DNA of 44,877 nucleotides, taken from NCBI GenBank assembly GCA_036897095.1, contig JAYMSP010000642.1:1-44877 (forward strand), in the 5' to 3' direction. The stretch comes from Plantago elongata. Lineage: Eukaryota; Streptophyta; Magnoliopsida; Lamiales; Plantaginaceae. Within the stretch, counting starts at the first letter, position 1. Every line of letters begins with the position of its first letter. The position numbers and the translations under genes are program-made. Under the pieces are notes generated by a model, which was not told where the DNA came from, made no database searches, and saw nothing but the letters and a program-made list of their open reading frames with translations. Of this stretch, positions 33,420-44,220 are shown in pieces.

Positions 33420-34815
33420 TACCTCAATAATACCCCGTGGTAAAGATCTATGCAATTGTGGATGAGTTGGTGACTGCTTAAACACAAATCATTCAACACT
33501 CTAACTATAATGCTACCTGAGTATATGTTGAGACAAAATAGATCACAGGATTATGCACAGTACAACTACCTCAACCTTGCATAATTTGCAACAATATTAA
33601 GAGCAAAATACTAAGACTCAAACGCAGCCAGCATGGTTGTAAAAAATCATTAATCTTTAACCCCGATAGATACTGTCCCAAACATCAATGGTAGCTCAGC
33701 TATAAATCAAGGATATGGTCAAGGTAATATTTGAGTGGAGAGAGCATCTCTACCTAGAAGCTAAAAGAAATCCTTTCATATAATCACCATGAAGATGAAG
33801 TTAAACTGCTGATCCTAAAATTCATAAGCCATACCATTTATTCCAATTATAAACCTACTTCATTTGAACAAGAACTTTCAATTGGTTTAAATCTATCATG
33901 AAAAGAAATTAAAAAAGATTAGTAACAGAAGACGGGAAGAAGCATAAGCTGAGGTAAGTGCAGATCAATCTCAATAATGGCTCTTATTGGTATGATGAAG
34001 GCATGAAGTGATCAAGAACATACAACAATTGTGGGTTCCAAACATAAGAAACCAAGATTCTCATGACGAGCTCAGCGAAACTAAGTATCAGATCAAAATC
34101 AGTAAAGCAAACTTTCAGACTCATGGAACAAAATCTTAAATCTCTAATTTTAGGTAGTTTCACTGTGGTGGCAAACTGGCAGCATGTGAGCATTTAATTG
34201 TTCACTTCTCTGCTAGAACACATCTACAAATAAATGCTCCTAGCAACATAAAAACTCATTGCTTATAGTTTTCGTGAGGTTGCTTTCTATAATATTTTCT
34301 TCACCTCTGCAAAATTTTATCTAAAATAGCCTATGGCTATAACTTGCAGGGACCCTAGTCCCTAGAGTCTAGAACTCCACAAACCCTTATATACCTACCT
34401 ATATATACCCGGTGGTAAAAAGCCAATGCAACTTTGGGTGAGTTGGTGACTGTTTAAAACAAAGCATTCCACTATTATGCTCCCTTTAGTATATTCTGAG
34501 ACAGAATTAAGCAACAGATCATGAACACAGCCCAACCTTGTATCATCTACAACCAAATCAAGAGCAAACGAAAGACTTATAACTCAAACACACAAATCAT
34601 GATAATATTAACTTGACCCCATAGAAGACTTCTCAACTCTCAATCATCAATGGGAGCTCACTGTAAACCCAATGTCTGTTTGACTGAAATAATATTTGAG
34701 CGCCAGGAGAAGAAAAAGAACACGGAAGACCTGAAATGTATTAGCTGAACTAAACTACAGATCAGTCTCACTGGTTGCACTCATTCATATCATGAAGCAA
34801 TCAAGAACATACCAA
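33420..34815. repeat. Old diverged direct duplication
   Basis: Segments 33420-33760 and 34400-34720 align collinearly with many substitutions; shared blocks include GAGTTGGTGACTG, CAACCTTG, AAGAGCAAA, CATCAATGG and TAATATTTGAG. A second matching pair follows (about 33940-34030 and 34730-34815: CAGATCA.TCTCA, TCAAGAACATAC). The offset falls from about 980 to 790 bp, so the units carry indels. Confidence 0.65.
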
Positions 34816-35204
34816 GACCCAATCTAAACAAACGGAAGGCAGCAACAGTGCGTTGGTTGCAATTATGCAAATAATGCAATCAGAAATAGAGTCCAATGAG
34901 CTATAATGTAGAAAAACGTTAACCTTCGAATGGACTAGCGCCAAACTGATTTCATTATAACAAAGTCATCAACGAAGAGTAGATAACATAATACAGCATT
35001 GCAATCAACATGCAAAATTTCAATACAGGCAACTGAGAGTACAAGCAAAAGCTTCCAAATTATTCAGAGCGGTCGAAATCCTTCTTAGGCAAAAGCCAAC
35101 ATAGTCCATTTGTACTATCTCAGCTCTATAGATCAGACATCCAACAAAAAAAGAAAGGGGGAATTAAGTCTAAGAAGAAGAAGAATTGGGGATTAGGAAT
35201 ATAA

Positions 35205-35634
35205 TTACTTCTGGTACTTGTACTTTTGAACCTCTCCATCATTGGGGAAGAAACCCATGAGCCTGCCAGCAGAATTCTGAATCGCGAACATGAAACCTCC
35301 CAATAATCCGATCAAACCTCCAGTCACCATAGATGGACCCCTAATCCCAGGGCTTACCCCTAATCAATCACAAAAACAAACAATCAATCAATTAACAACT
35401 CAGTTGATAAGACAATATGTCGAATTCGAGTTTCAAAATTCAATCAATTGATAAAAAGGCAGAGTATTGGAGAGATGGATTTGGGGGTTTTGTGTTACCA
35501 GCTAAGTAGCCGACGACGGCGGAGCCACCGGTGAAGGTGGAGAAACGGAGGTAATCGAGGGTGTTGAAGTTGGCGACGGTCTTGATTAATGTGGGGCTCC
35601 GATCTATGACCGGATATTGCGGCTCAGTATCCAT
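35205..35634 (-). CDS. Small mitochondrial complex I subunit (ESSS/NDUFB11-like)
   Basis: Two exons: 35499-35634 and 35205-35359, 291 nt, 96 aa. The protein starts with a short hydrophilic N-terminus containing QYPVIDRSP. It then has LDYLRFSTFTGGSAVVGYLAG, and a Gly-rich hydrophobic segment (VTGGLIGLLGGFMFAIQNSAGRLMG) that is a likely membrane span, and ends with the conserved FFPNDGEV block near the C-terminus. This is the pattern of Arabidopsis At2g42310/At3g57785, annotated as the ESSS subunit of NADH:ubiquinone oxidoreductase in the inner mitochondrial membrane. The name rests on remembered similarity; a small uncharacterised membrane protein is the alternative. No cleavable presequence is evident, which is common for small accessory subunits. 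Confidence 0.85.
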
Positions 35635-36369
35635 CTCTTCTTTCTTCTTCAGATGCTTCTTTGCTCACACAACAAACACTTGTTCACCAGTTGACAATGG
35701 ATTTCTTCAGATGATGACAATGGCGTTTGTGAATTGGATTGGAATGGGCCTGATTGTTCAAAGGGCTGGCCCAAGCCTCTTTTGATCAGTTTGGTGCATA
35801 TACCCCTAACTCCGTGGGGGACTTGAGAGTTGCATTGATGTTTTTAAGTGAATGTAACACATTAAACTATATACTTTTAATGTTTTATAATTTACCATTT
35901 TATCTCACTCTTTATTTATATATATTACCTCGACATTCCAATTAAATTTGTAATGTCTATAATTTACCATTTTATCTCACTCTTTATTTATATGTATTAC
36001 CTCGACATTCAATTAAATTTGTAATGTTTATGTGGTTTGTTGGGTATTAAAGAAGGTCGACTCCTCCTAAAAATAGACGTATGAAATTTGACTATTCAAA
36101 ATGAAGTTGAGAAATGATTCGTTCAATACATGGGCTACAAAACTTGAAGGAGTCCCAGACTGTTTTAAGAGTATGTGAATACTTGAATTTAAAACTGAGT
36201 GTATCTCTTTGACTGCAGAGCGTATGTAAACATAATCCACCATATATATTGTAATGCACACGAGAGAGTAGTACAAAGAAATAAGAGAAGGGATGAGAAT
36301 GGGGAAGATGTGGATTGTGGATATGCAGAGTTGATGATGAAGGAGCAGGTTGGGAAGAATTTAATGTGC
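35635..36369. other. Spacer between the complex I gene and the copia remnant
   Basis: Contains the presumed promoter of the complex I gene and a near-perfect tandem duplication (35885-36026). Nothing related to the F-box gene is seen here, although the copia element sits in F-box-related sequence on its right side. Confidence 0.5.
35885..36026. repeat. Tandem duplication, about 71-bp units
   Basis: Units 35885-35955 and 35957-36026 are nearly identical (ATAATTTACCATTTTATCTC, TATTACCTCGACATTC, AATTAAATTTGTAATG) and differ by one substitution and a 1-bp indel in the body. Confidence 0.9.
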
Positions 36370-39173
36370 ATTGTTTGTACTACAATGTTAGACAATTTCA
36401 ATTTTCTAATTCATTTGCTAAGCATATGAGATCTGTCAATGAATCCATTTCTGCAAATATCTTTGATTTACTTCATGCTGATATATCGGGTCCCTATGCT
36501 ACCCCTAGTTACCAAGGGCATAATTTTTTTCTTATCTTGGTTGATGATTGCAGCAGGGCTACTTGGATATTCCTGATGAAATCCAAGACTGAAGTTCGAA
36601 CTCATTTCACCTATTTCTATAACTTTGTGCACACTCAATTTGGTGTTAATATTAAATGTGTTTGAAGTGATAATGGTTTAGAATTTGCCATGCCTGACTT
36701 TTACCATACTCATGTCATTTTGCATCAGCTCTCTTGTGTTTACACTCCACAACAAAATGATGTTGTGGAGCGCAAACAACAACATTTATTGCAAATTGCA
36801 CGATCTCTGATGTTTAACTCGCATGTTCCCCTATCCTATTGGAGTGATTGTATCTCAACTGCGGCCCATATTATCAATCGGTTACCTACTGAAGTCTTGA
36901 ACAATCAAACTCCTTTTGAAAGACTTCACCAAGCACCTGCTACTTATGATCATCTTCGGATATTCGAGTGTTTGTGCTATTGTAGCTCTATAAAGAAAAT
37001 CCGCACTAAATTTGATCCCAGGGCACACAAGTGTGTCTTCCTTGGATATCCTTTGGGAATTAAAGGATATAAGCTACTACTTGACAACAAATAAAATTTT
37101 AATTTCCAGAGGTGTCAAGTTTTATGAAAATATATTCCCCTTTCAGACCAAAGATTACTCTCTTCCACTTGCTCACCAGCGTTCTACTATGTTCTCTGAC
37201 TTTTCCCCTTTCTCTGATGATTCACAGGTTGATGTTCTTACTCCGGCTAACCCTTCTGTTGTTGTTAATCCTGGTTTAGCTGATGCCATTGCAGACAACA
37301 TCTGTGTTTCCACTATGCCTGATTCATCACACACCATGGTGAATGACATTGATACACATAATTCTTCTCTAGGCCCTGCCACTGCAGATTCAACACACTC
37401 TCCAAGTTCAGACTTGGAGGTGGATCAGGTTGATCTTAATATTAGGAAGTCTGTTAGACAGAAATCTACACCTGCATATTTACAGGTTTATGATGTTCAT
37501 CTCCCTAAATCCTTACATCATTCTCCTCCAGCTGCTAACATAAGTGTCAATGTAAAGTATCCTATTTTAGATTATTTAACTGGTGCTAATCTTTCTTCTG
37601 AGCATCTTGTTTTTATAGCTTCCATCACACCTGTTATAGAACCAAAGACATATAAGCAGGCAGCTAAGATAAAGGAATGGCAACAAGCCATGACATCTGA
37701 ATTACAGGCTCTAGAACTCACTAACACTTGGTGTTTGGTGGATTTACCTGCAGACAAGCATTGCATTGGCTGCAAATGGGTCTTCAAGGTCAAACATAAA
37801 GTTGATGGTTCCGTTGAACGATACAAAGCATGACTGGTCGCCAAGGGCTACACTCAAGAGGAAGGCATTGACTACTTTCACACCTTTTCACCAGTGGCAA
37901 AGATCACCACTGTCAGGGTTTTGCTTTCTCTTGCAGCACATCATCAATGGTTTCTACACCAATGTGATGTGAATAATGCTTTTTTACACGGGAACCTTGA
38001 TGAAGAAGTCTACATGTCCCCACCCCCAGGCTGTCTTGATCCTTCTGATAAGAGAGTTTGCAAATTAACCAAAAGTCTATATGGCCTGAAGCAGGCATCT
38101 AGACAATGGTTCCAGAAACTTTCTGAGTGCTTAGTGATTTATGGCTTTACTCAGTCCATTGCAGATAGCTCTTCGTTTATTTTTAATACTGCATCTTGCT
38201 ATATTGTCTTGATTTGCTATGTTGATGACATAATTCTTGCATGACCTGATGAAGCTACAATTCTCAAGGTTAAAGAGCATCTTCATAACACTTTCACAAT
38301 TAAGGATCTTGGCATATTGAAGTACATGTTGGGCATAGAGATAGCTAGAAGTTCAGAAGGCATATTTTTGTGTCAAAGGAAATACACTTTGGACCTTTTG
38401 GAGGATACTATATGGCTAGCAAGCCAATGGATACACCAATGGATAGCAAGCAGAAGTTCACCACTGAAGATTCCCATATGCTTCTTGATTCCACTCAGTA
38501 TAGAAAGCTTGTTGGTAGACTTATCTACTTGACTATTACCAGACCTGATGTGGCATATTCCCTGCAGACTTTAAGCCAGTTTATGTCTAAACCTACTGAA
38601 GCACATCTTCATGCAACACACATGCTTTTAAGATATCTTAAAAAGAGCCCTGGCCAAGGGATATTTTTCCTGCTCATTCTGATCTTAAGGTATCTGCTTA
38701 TTGTGATAGTGATTGGGCCAGGTGCCCAGACACCAAGAGGAGTATCACTGGATTTGGCATTTATATAGGTGACTCTTTGATCTCTTGGAGATCCAAGAAG
38801 CAGCCAACTGTCAGTCGATCTTCAGCAGAGGCCGAGTACAGGGCTTTAGCATATACAACCTGTGAGATCCAATGGATCTTATACTTATTAAAGTATCTTG
38901 GCTACCCCCATCCATCTGCAATTTCAGTTTATACAGACTCAAAGAGTGCTATGTGCACATCTCAAAATCCAGTGTTGCATGAAAAGAACAAGCACATTCA
39001 AATCGATTATCACTTCACTAGAGAGAAACTGCAAGAAGGCATATTCAAAATCATTCACATTCCTTCCACTCAAAATGTTGCTGATATTTTCACCAAACCA
39101 CTTGGATTGGATTTGTTCACCCTATTCAGTTCCAAGATGCATCTTCTCAACATTCACATGCATCTTAAGGGGG
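36370..39173 (+). pseudogene. Copia pol pseudogene (integrase-RT-RNase H)
   Basis: Interrupted polyprotein of the element above. Breaks include TGA codons near 36664 and 37831 at positions where the family has Arg (the second in the RYKARLVAKG block), which fits C-to-T decay of CGA. There is another TGA just after the YVDD box, a TAA at the end of the integrase segment, and at least two frameshifts. None of these segments can give a complete polyprotein. Confidence 0.9.
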
Positions 39174-39353
39174 TCTTAACATCAAGAGTTGGTTAGGAAG
39201 TTCGTTACAACTGTTTTTATGTTAGTTATGTTAGTTATCTGTTAATCTGCAGAACTGTATATATATTGCCTTTTCTCTGTAACTTTATTCATTCAGTTTA
39301 TCAAGGAGAAATTCTCCATTCAATGAAATATACTTTCAGTTCATCATCTTCAC
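39174..39353 (+). repeat. Probable 3' LTR of the copia element
   Basis: Starts directly after the polypurine tract (TCTTAACATC; the canonical TG start is not seen) and contains a TATA-like TGTATATATATTG near 39254-39268. It ends in CA near 39353, where F-box-related sequence begins. At about 180 bp it is short but within the copia range. No second LTR was found in the window. Confidence 0.65.
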
Positions 39354-40460
39354 ACACTGGTCTATGCGAAAAGAATTTTCTATTTAGTGGATCAACTGTT
39401 CAGTGTGCAAGACCAGTCACACACCCCTGTGAAATTAACGGTTCTAAAAAGGAGGCATTTCGGGTTCGAAGGTTTTTGAGCTAGCTTTCAAGTTTAAGGA
39501 GATTAATATTACATGATCGACTAGCAGAGGCATGTTCTAAGTTGTAACTATACTCTTCAGCAGATTCACTCTTAGTTTCTTTACTCTGTTCAGTAACCAG
39601 ACATGGGATGCAAGTTGAACCAGCTATATTTATCCTTGCAAAGAAATTAACTCTGGTGATTGACATCTTTTTATCTTCCATGTTTGCCATTGCCTAAAAA
39701 TGTTTTACACTATAGCACAACTTTTCATTTTATTGTGGATCTTCTCTTTTAGAAGTTCGTGAGCACGTTTTCTGACAATAAGAAATCAAGGTTGTTTACA
39801 GAGTTGGGAATAAAAGATTAGAGAATAGAATCTGAATAAAAGTGTCCCGATCCTATGGGTGACTAAAATACAACAATGTTAAGTGTCCCAGTAAAATTAT
39901 ATAGGTGCCGGATTTGTAGACTTGTTGAAAATGTTTCTCTACATCTGTTCCATTTCAAAATTGCATTGTTAGAAAAACTTCCAATTCACATTAATCTTTT
40001 ACCTTTTTCCACTGTCTCTATGAAAACATCCTCAGCTTCCAATGTTGAATAAGCTGGGAGAGCTCGAACTGATTGGTGAGACATGGTAGTATGGTACGAC
40101 TATTCTTATAATGTGGAATTCCTAATAGAGTTGCGCCTTTTCTGAAAGATCTAATTATTGAGATGGTAAGTGGTTACATTATATTACTTATTCCTATATT
40201 TGATCTCAATTCCTGCTAGAAATGGCATTCCCCTCCCCCCCCCAGATTCTGCCTTGTGTTGGTTTTTCATAATACTGTTTTCACCTAAGCTTACTTTCGT
40301 TTCTGGCAGCACCCCGATGAACCATACTCTCTGGATATGGACTGCAATGATTCTGACGCCGTGGTGCTAAATGTATTGAAAAGATCTATTAAGTCTTTTT
40401 TTTTCCAGATCTTTGCTTCTAATGCTATGGATGCTTAACAAAGCTTTCAACGTCTATATG
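39354..40460 (+). pseudogene. F-box/FBD pseudogene, plus-strand arm of an inverted duplication
   Basis: The plus strand matches the minus-strand gene at 41431-43289. Positions 39362-39545 correspond to the end of its first coding exon (NFLFSGSTVQCA, FRVRRFLS, LSSLRRLILHD). About 40030-40166 matches its second exon (LPMLNKLGELELIG, PFLKDLIIEM). About 40309-40361 matches its third. Introns between the last two are nearly identical, including GATTCTGCCTTGTGTTGG. Breaks: the F-box half is absent, replaced on the left by the copia element. An in-frame TAG lies near 39481, further stops occur, and the first intron region is enlarged. Similarity ends near 40460, before the FBD exon. It cannot be functional. 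Confidence 0.85.
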
Positions 40461-41430
40461 GTATACGTGCTTGTTAAGCAAGCTACCTTTTGTTGCTGCA
40501 AGTAGAGAAGGGCTTGTTTTCCCATTTTAATTAGTGACTTGCTCATTATGGTCTTACTGCTTTACTTTGCTTATTGGAACAGACAAAGACGCCCATTACT
40601 AAAGAATTAGTTAGTGGAGGTACATTTATGGGTTTAAGAAGATATTAACAGAAGAAAAAAAGGAAAGTTAGTAAGTTATTAACGTATGAGACAACATGGT
40701 ACATGGATGGATATTGAAGGGGTTCACTTTGAACATACATTCTAGGACCAGAAGGCGAAGACAGAAGGATCTCATAAAGAACACAACCCTACTACAGTAT
40801 AGATGTGTATAGCAGCAGGGAAAAAATGGGAATGGGATTGTTAAATTTTGGAACTGGGCCGCAAAATAATATAATGAATTGGGGTGAATGGAAATGGAGT
40901 TGTTTGAACTTGAAACGTCACCAATCTTCTCTTCTCTGAGGAACTCAAAATCGGATGATCTTTGGGTGATGGAAGAAGTAATTAGTATTCTTGCTCATAG
41001 CATACTCTGCTTAATTTACTCTGTTTCTTGTTTGAAAGAACGGAATTCGATGGAGCCGTAATGGATGAGTTCTTCAATATTTGCTCAATATGGTCTTCTT
41101 CTAGTGGCTTGATCATTTGCTCAGAGTTCATCTCCCAATTATCGTTCATTTGTAGCGGATGTGGATGAGAACTCATATCCATGACCATTTTGGTGAGAAA
41201 ATGCATGAATGATCCCAAAGTTTGGGGTTGTTGGCGTATGCAGCGCACCGCGTGTCTGGGGGTATTGGCAGACTTATAGAAAAGCCTTTTCATTCAGATT
41301 GATTGGCAACATCAGTAAATATAGAAAGATCAGTTCAGTCAAATTTGCAAACCAAACCACATCACTGCCATTAATCAATGATGTAGTGAAAACAAGGCAA
41401 GGTTAATCGAACTATAATATGATATGCCTC
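40461..41430. other. Spacer between the inverted F-box arms
   Basis: No gene is recognised. A 103-codon minus frame at 40982-41293 has a charged C-terminal half but no family motif. The sequence has normal base composition, and no transposon ends were found. Confidence 0.45.
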
Positions 41431-43289
41431 CTAGTTGGGAGTAACTACGAACTTCACACTCCCTGAAGCCCTTGGAAAAGCTAACAATTTCGCTATTTTC
41501 ATCCAACTCGTATCACGTTTAAGTCGAAATTCCTTCAATTGTGAACTATTCTTCAGCAAAAACCTAGCTAGATTGAATTGATTACGATCTCCACCAAAGC
41601 ATGTTAACTCGATTTTCTTCAGGTGAGAAACGATACACGATGGAATGTACTCCACAACATTATAGTCATAGCCATCTTCCACCAACTCATAGTTATCCTG
41701 GTCCTGTGAACAAAAGCATATATAGACAAAAGCTTTGCTAAGCATCAATAGCATTGGAAGCAAGGAACTGGAAAAACATAAAAAAGAAAAAGGAACTATT
41801 AGATCTTTTAAATACATTTAGCACCAAGTCAGAATCATTGCGGTCCATATCCTCAGAGTATGATGGATCGCATTGCTGCCAGAAACGAAAGTAAGCTTAG
41901 GTGAAAACAGTATTATGAAAAACCAACACAAGGCAGAATCTAGGGGGGAAAAATGCCATTTCCAGCAGGAATTGAGATCAATGTAGGAATAGTGTAAGTG
42001 TGTAACCAATTACCATCTCAATAATTAGATCTTTCAGAAAAGGCGCCGCATGAAGAAACTCTAACAGGAATTCAATATGATCGGAGAAGTTGCACCATAT
42101 GTCACCAACCAGTTCTAGCTCTCTCAGCTGATCGAACATGGGAAGTTGAGGTTGTGGAACTGCTGATCCGTACGCAATCAACTTCACAGAGATCGTGGAA
42201 GAAGGTAAAATATAAATGCTGATTCTTTACTCAGCATAATGAACAAACTTGGATTTTTCATGGCTAAGAGTAAATTTGTTGAAGAGTATAGAGTACTTAG
42301 AGTTTACTAACATACCTCTGCTGCTTGATCATGTAATGTCAATCTCCTTAAACTTGAAAGTTGGCTCAATAACCTTCGAACTCGTAATGCATCCTCACCA
42401 GAATACTCATTGTCCAAATCGAATGTCATTATTGTTGCACACTGAATTGTTGATCCAGTAAATAGAAAATTCTCTTTGAACATACCAGTGTAATTGAACT
42501 CTTTAAGAGTTGCTCCAATGATCTTGATAATGAAGCCATCATCTTCATCACTTTCTCTAAAAATCAAATTGCTCAATGAAGGAGCATGGAATTCAACAAG
42601 TATCGCGTCAATCCAACTACAGGTTATTAGCTCAAGCGTTTTGAGCACCGGGAAATGAAATACCAGTTTGTTTGTAGTAGAATTATCATGCCGAATACGA
42701 ACTTCCTCAAGATGTAACTTGGTGAGGTTGGGATGGAAGATCTCATGCGGAACTTTGAATGTGCAAATTGTGCAATCAAAACCAGCGCCAATTCTCGCAA
42801 TGATGTGCAATACAAAAGAGCACGGGGTAAGATGATCGCATCTGAAGGGTCCGATCCCAAGCAGTGCAGATAGGACAGTGAAAAATTCTCAATGTCGTGC
42901 CTGAATACAGCAGACATCCATGTTGCCATCCGATTTACATTGCCAAATGCACGACTTGAGAATTTAAAGGTTTTTATGTGTGGTGAAAGGAGAAGTATCC
43001 TGTCAACATACCTGATAAAACTCACCTCATCGAACCCTTTAGTGAAACGATGACTATCACAGAAACAATGAATATGAGTATCATCAATGTTGAATTCGTA
43101 AGCAGATGTCCATTTGTATTCCCAAGCTTTGGACAGAACACATGTTTGGACGGCATTCTTTGTGGGAAGGCATGAAAGAATTTGACTTATGATCACATCC
43201 GGTAAATTGCTAATGCGATCTTCATCGCCAGATTCACTAATCTTCTTAGACTTCCTATTCTCACTCAGACTACCTCCACTGCAGCTCAT
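41431..43289 (-). CDS. F-box/FBD/LRR-type protein gene with one apparent frameshift
   Basis: Plant F-box/FBD proteins act as substrate adaptors of SCF ubiquitin ligases. Four exons on the minus strand: 42316-43289, 42014-42181, 41825-41875, 41431-41703. The F-box is at residues about 20-62 (EDRISNLPDVIISQILSCLP, TCVLSKAWEYKWTS). LRR-like segments follow (NLTKLHLEEVRI, FPVLKTLEL), then the FBD domain in the last exon (EYIPSCIVSHLKKIELTCF, LARFLLKNSSQLKEF). The ATG at 43289 is preferred over 43331, because an acceptor-like AG lies between. Exon 1 is 974 nt, and the frame changes once near 42797 after LRELALVL. The join gives about 488 aa if the frame change is ignored. This is either a recent pseudogene or a base-call error in a T run. 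Confidence 0.78.
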
Positions 43290-43819
43290 GATCACTTTAC
43301 CAACCGAACCTGAAATTACAATAAGATACACTCAAAAGGCAAAACACTTTTAGAAACCAAAGTTTTGTTATTTTCATCTGAACACAACTGATCGAGATTA
43401 GTCTTATATGAACTGAACTTATTTGTAGTATAAAGTTACACCGCCCTAGATGAAGTTTAGCTTATGAGAAAATGATCCAGTACGTGCATGCAACCTCTGA
43501 GAACATGGAGAGAGTGGAGTCTGTAAATGGTGATTTAAATTCTGTTCGTTCTTGAAAGGTGATCAAGTCTCTTTATATAGATAGAGATCGAAGCCGATTC
43601 AGTATCTTCAACAATAAAGTCTTTTTCTCGGGTTAACTAATTACATTTCACGTTTTCAACATTAACAATAGCAATATGGAAACTGAATTATTTCAACATT
43701 AAACTCTCTTTGCTGTCCATTTTCCAGATTTTTGTGTTTGGGCATTTTACGTTTATACTCTTATCCATGCTCATTATTGGATTTCACTATTTTCACCCTT
43801 TAGTGAATATATCTCCAAA
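43290..43819. other. Upstream region of the F-box gene
   Basis: Apart from the TATA-like site no feature is recognised. It ends where copia-related sequence begins. Confidence 0.5.
43571..43580 (-). promoter_or_regulatory. Probable TATA box of the F-box gene
   Basis: The minus strand reads CTATATAAAG about 285 bp upstream of the chosen ATG. A leader of about 250 nt, possibly with an intron ending near 43310, is implied. Inferred. Confidence 0.45.
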
Positions 43820-44220
43820 CAAGACCGGCGAGATAGACCGCACTGACATTGTCGCAATATACGAGTATAGCTTTCTCAATAGGGCAATGTGAAGGTTGCG
43901 AAGCCAACATGATTCCGAGATCACATTTGTACAACCCGATATTCAACTTCGGCACTCGAACAAGAAAGAATCGGTTGCCGTTTAAATGACAGAGGAGACA
44001 AGGTTGTCCCCAAGAACCACACAATAACCCAAAGTTGACCATCTTGTGTTCGAAAAACCACCCCAATCCGTATATGTGTATGAAACGACAGAAGAGATCA
44101 AGGATGGAAAATCGTTCTCAAATAAGTGGTAGGTTGCAATTAAGGGGAATTCCCAAATAAGGATCGTATCATGCAGATTTCCTTTGATTCTAATATGTAA
44201 CAATTCCTTCCATATCACTC
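43820..44220 (-). mobile_element. Fragment of a second Ty1/copia element (RNase H region)
   Basis: On the minus strand, two segments in different frames carry RNase H motifs of copia pol: DWGGFSNTRWSTLGYCVVLGDNLVS (about 43985-44075) and ILVYCDNVSAVYLAG (about 43835-43880). The intervening part contains frame changes and stops. The motif wording differs from that of the element at 36370-39353, so it belongs to another copia lineage. Both sides break off into unrelated sequence; no LTR was identified. Inactive remnant. Confidence 0.8.

Larger units (their letters stand above)
30227..35204. other. Long non-coding stretch between GPAT and the complex I subunit gene
   Basis: About 5 kb without a recognisable gene. 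It holds the GPAT upstream region with a local tandem duplication (30517-30970), a short hairpin (32542-32583) and a diverged long duplication (33420-33760 and 33940-34030 matching 34400-34720 and 34730-34815). Open frames such as 33984-34193 minus have no family features. Unannotated non-coding transcripts cannot be excluded. Confidence 0.55.
36370..39353 (+). mobile_element. Decayed, 5'-truncated Ty1/copia LTR retrotransposon
   Basis: Recognisable in order on the plus strand are the end of the GAG-pre-integrase region (about 36375-36440), the integrase core (DLLHADISGPY through HIINRLPTE, about 36460-36905), reverse transcriptase (WQQAMTSELQAL through the YVDD catalytic box near 38218-38230) and RNase H (SRSSAEAEYRAL through DIFTKPLG, about 38800-39105). 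Integrase before RT defines Ty1/copia. A polypurine tract AAGGGGG precedes a probable 3' LTR. Gag, protease and the 5' LTR are missing. In-frame stops lie at about 36664, 37092, 37831 and 38242, with frame changes around 37000-37100 and 38400 and near 38690. The copy is inactive. The left limit is approximate. Confidence 0.92.

Noticed and set aside
40982-41293. 103-codon minus-strand open frame between the F-box arms
   Set aside because: No recognisable domain and no clear splice partners. It could be an exon of an unknown gene but cannot be supported.
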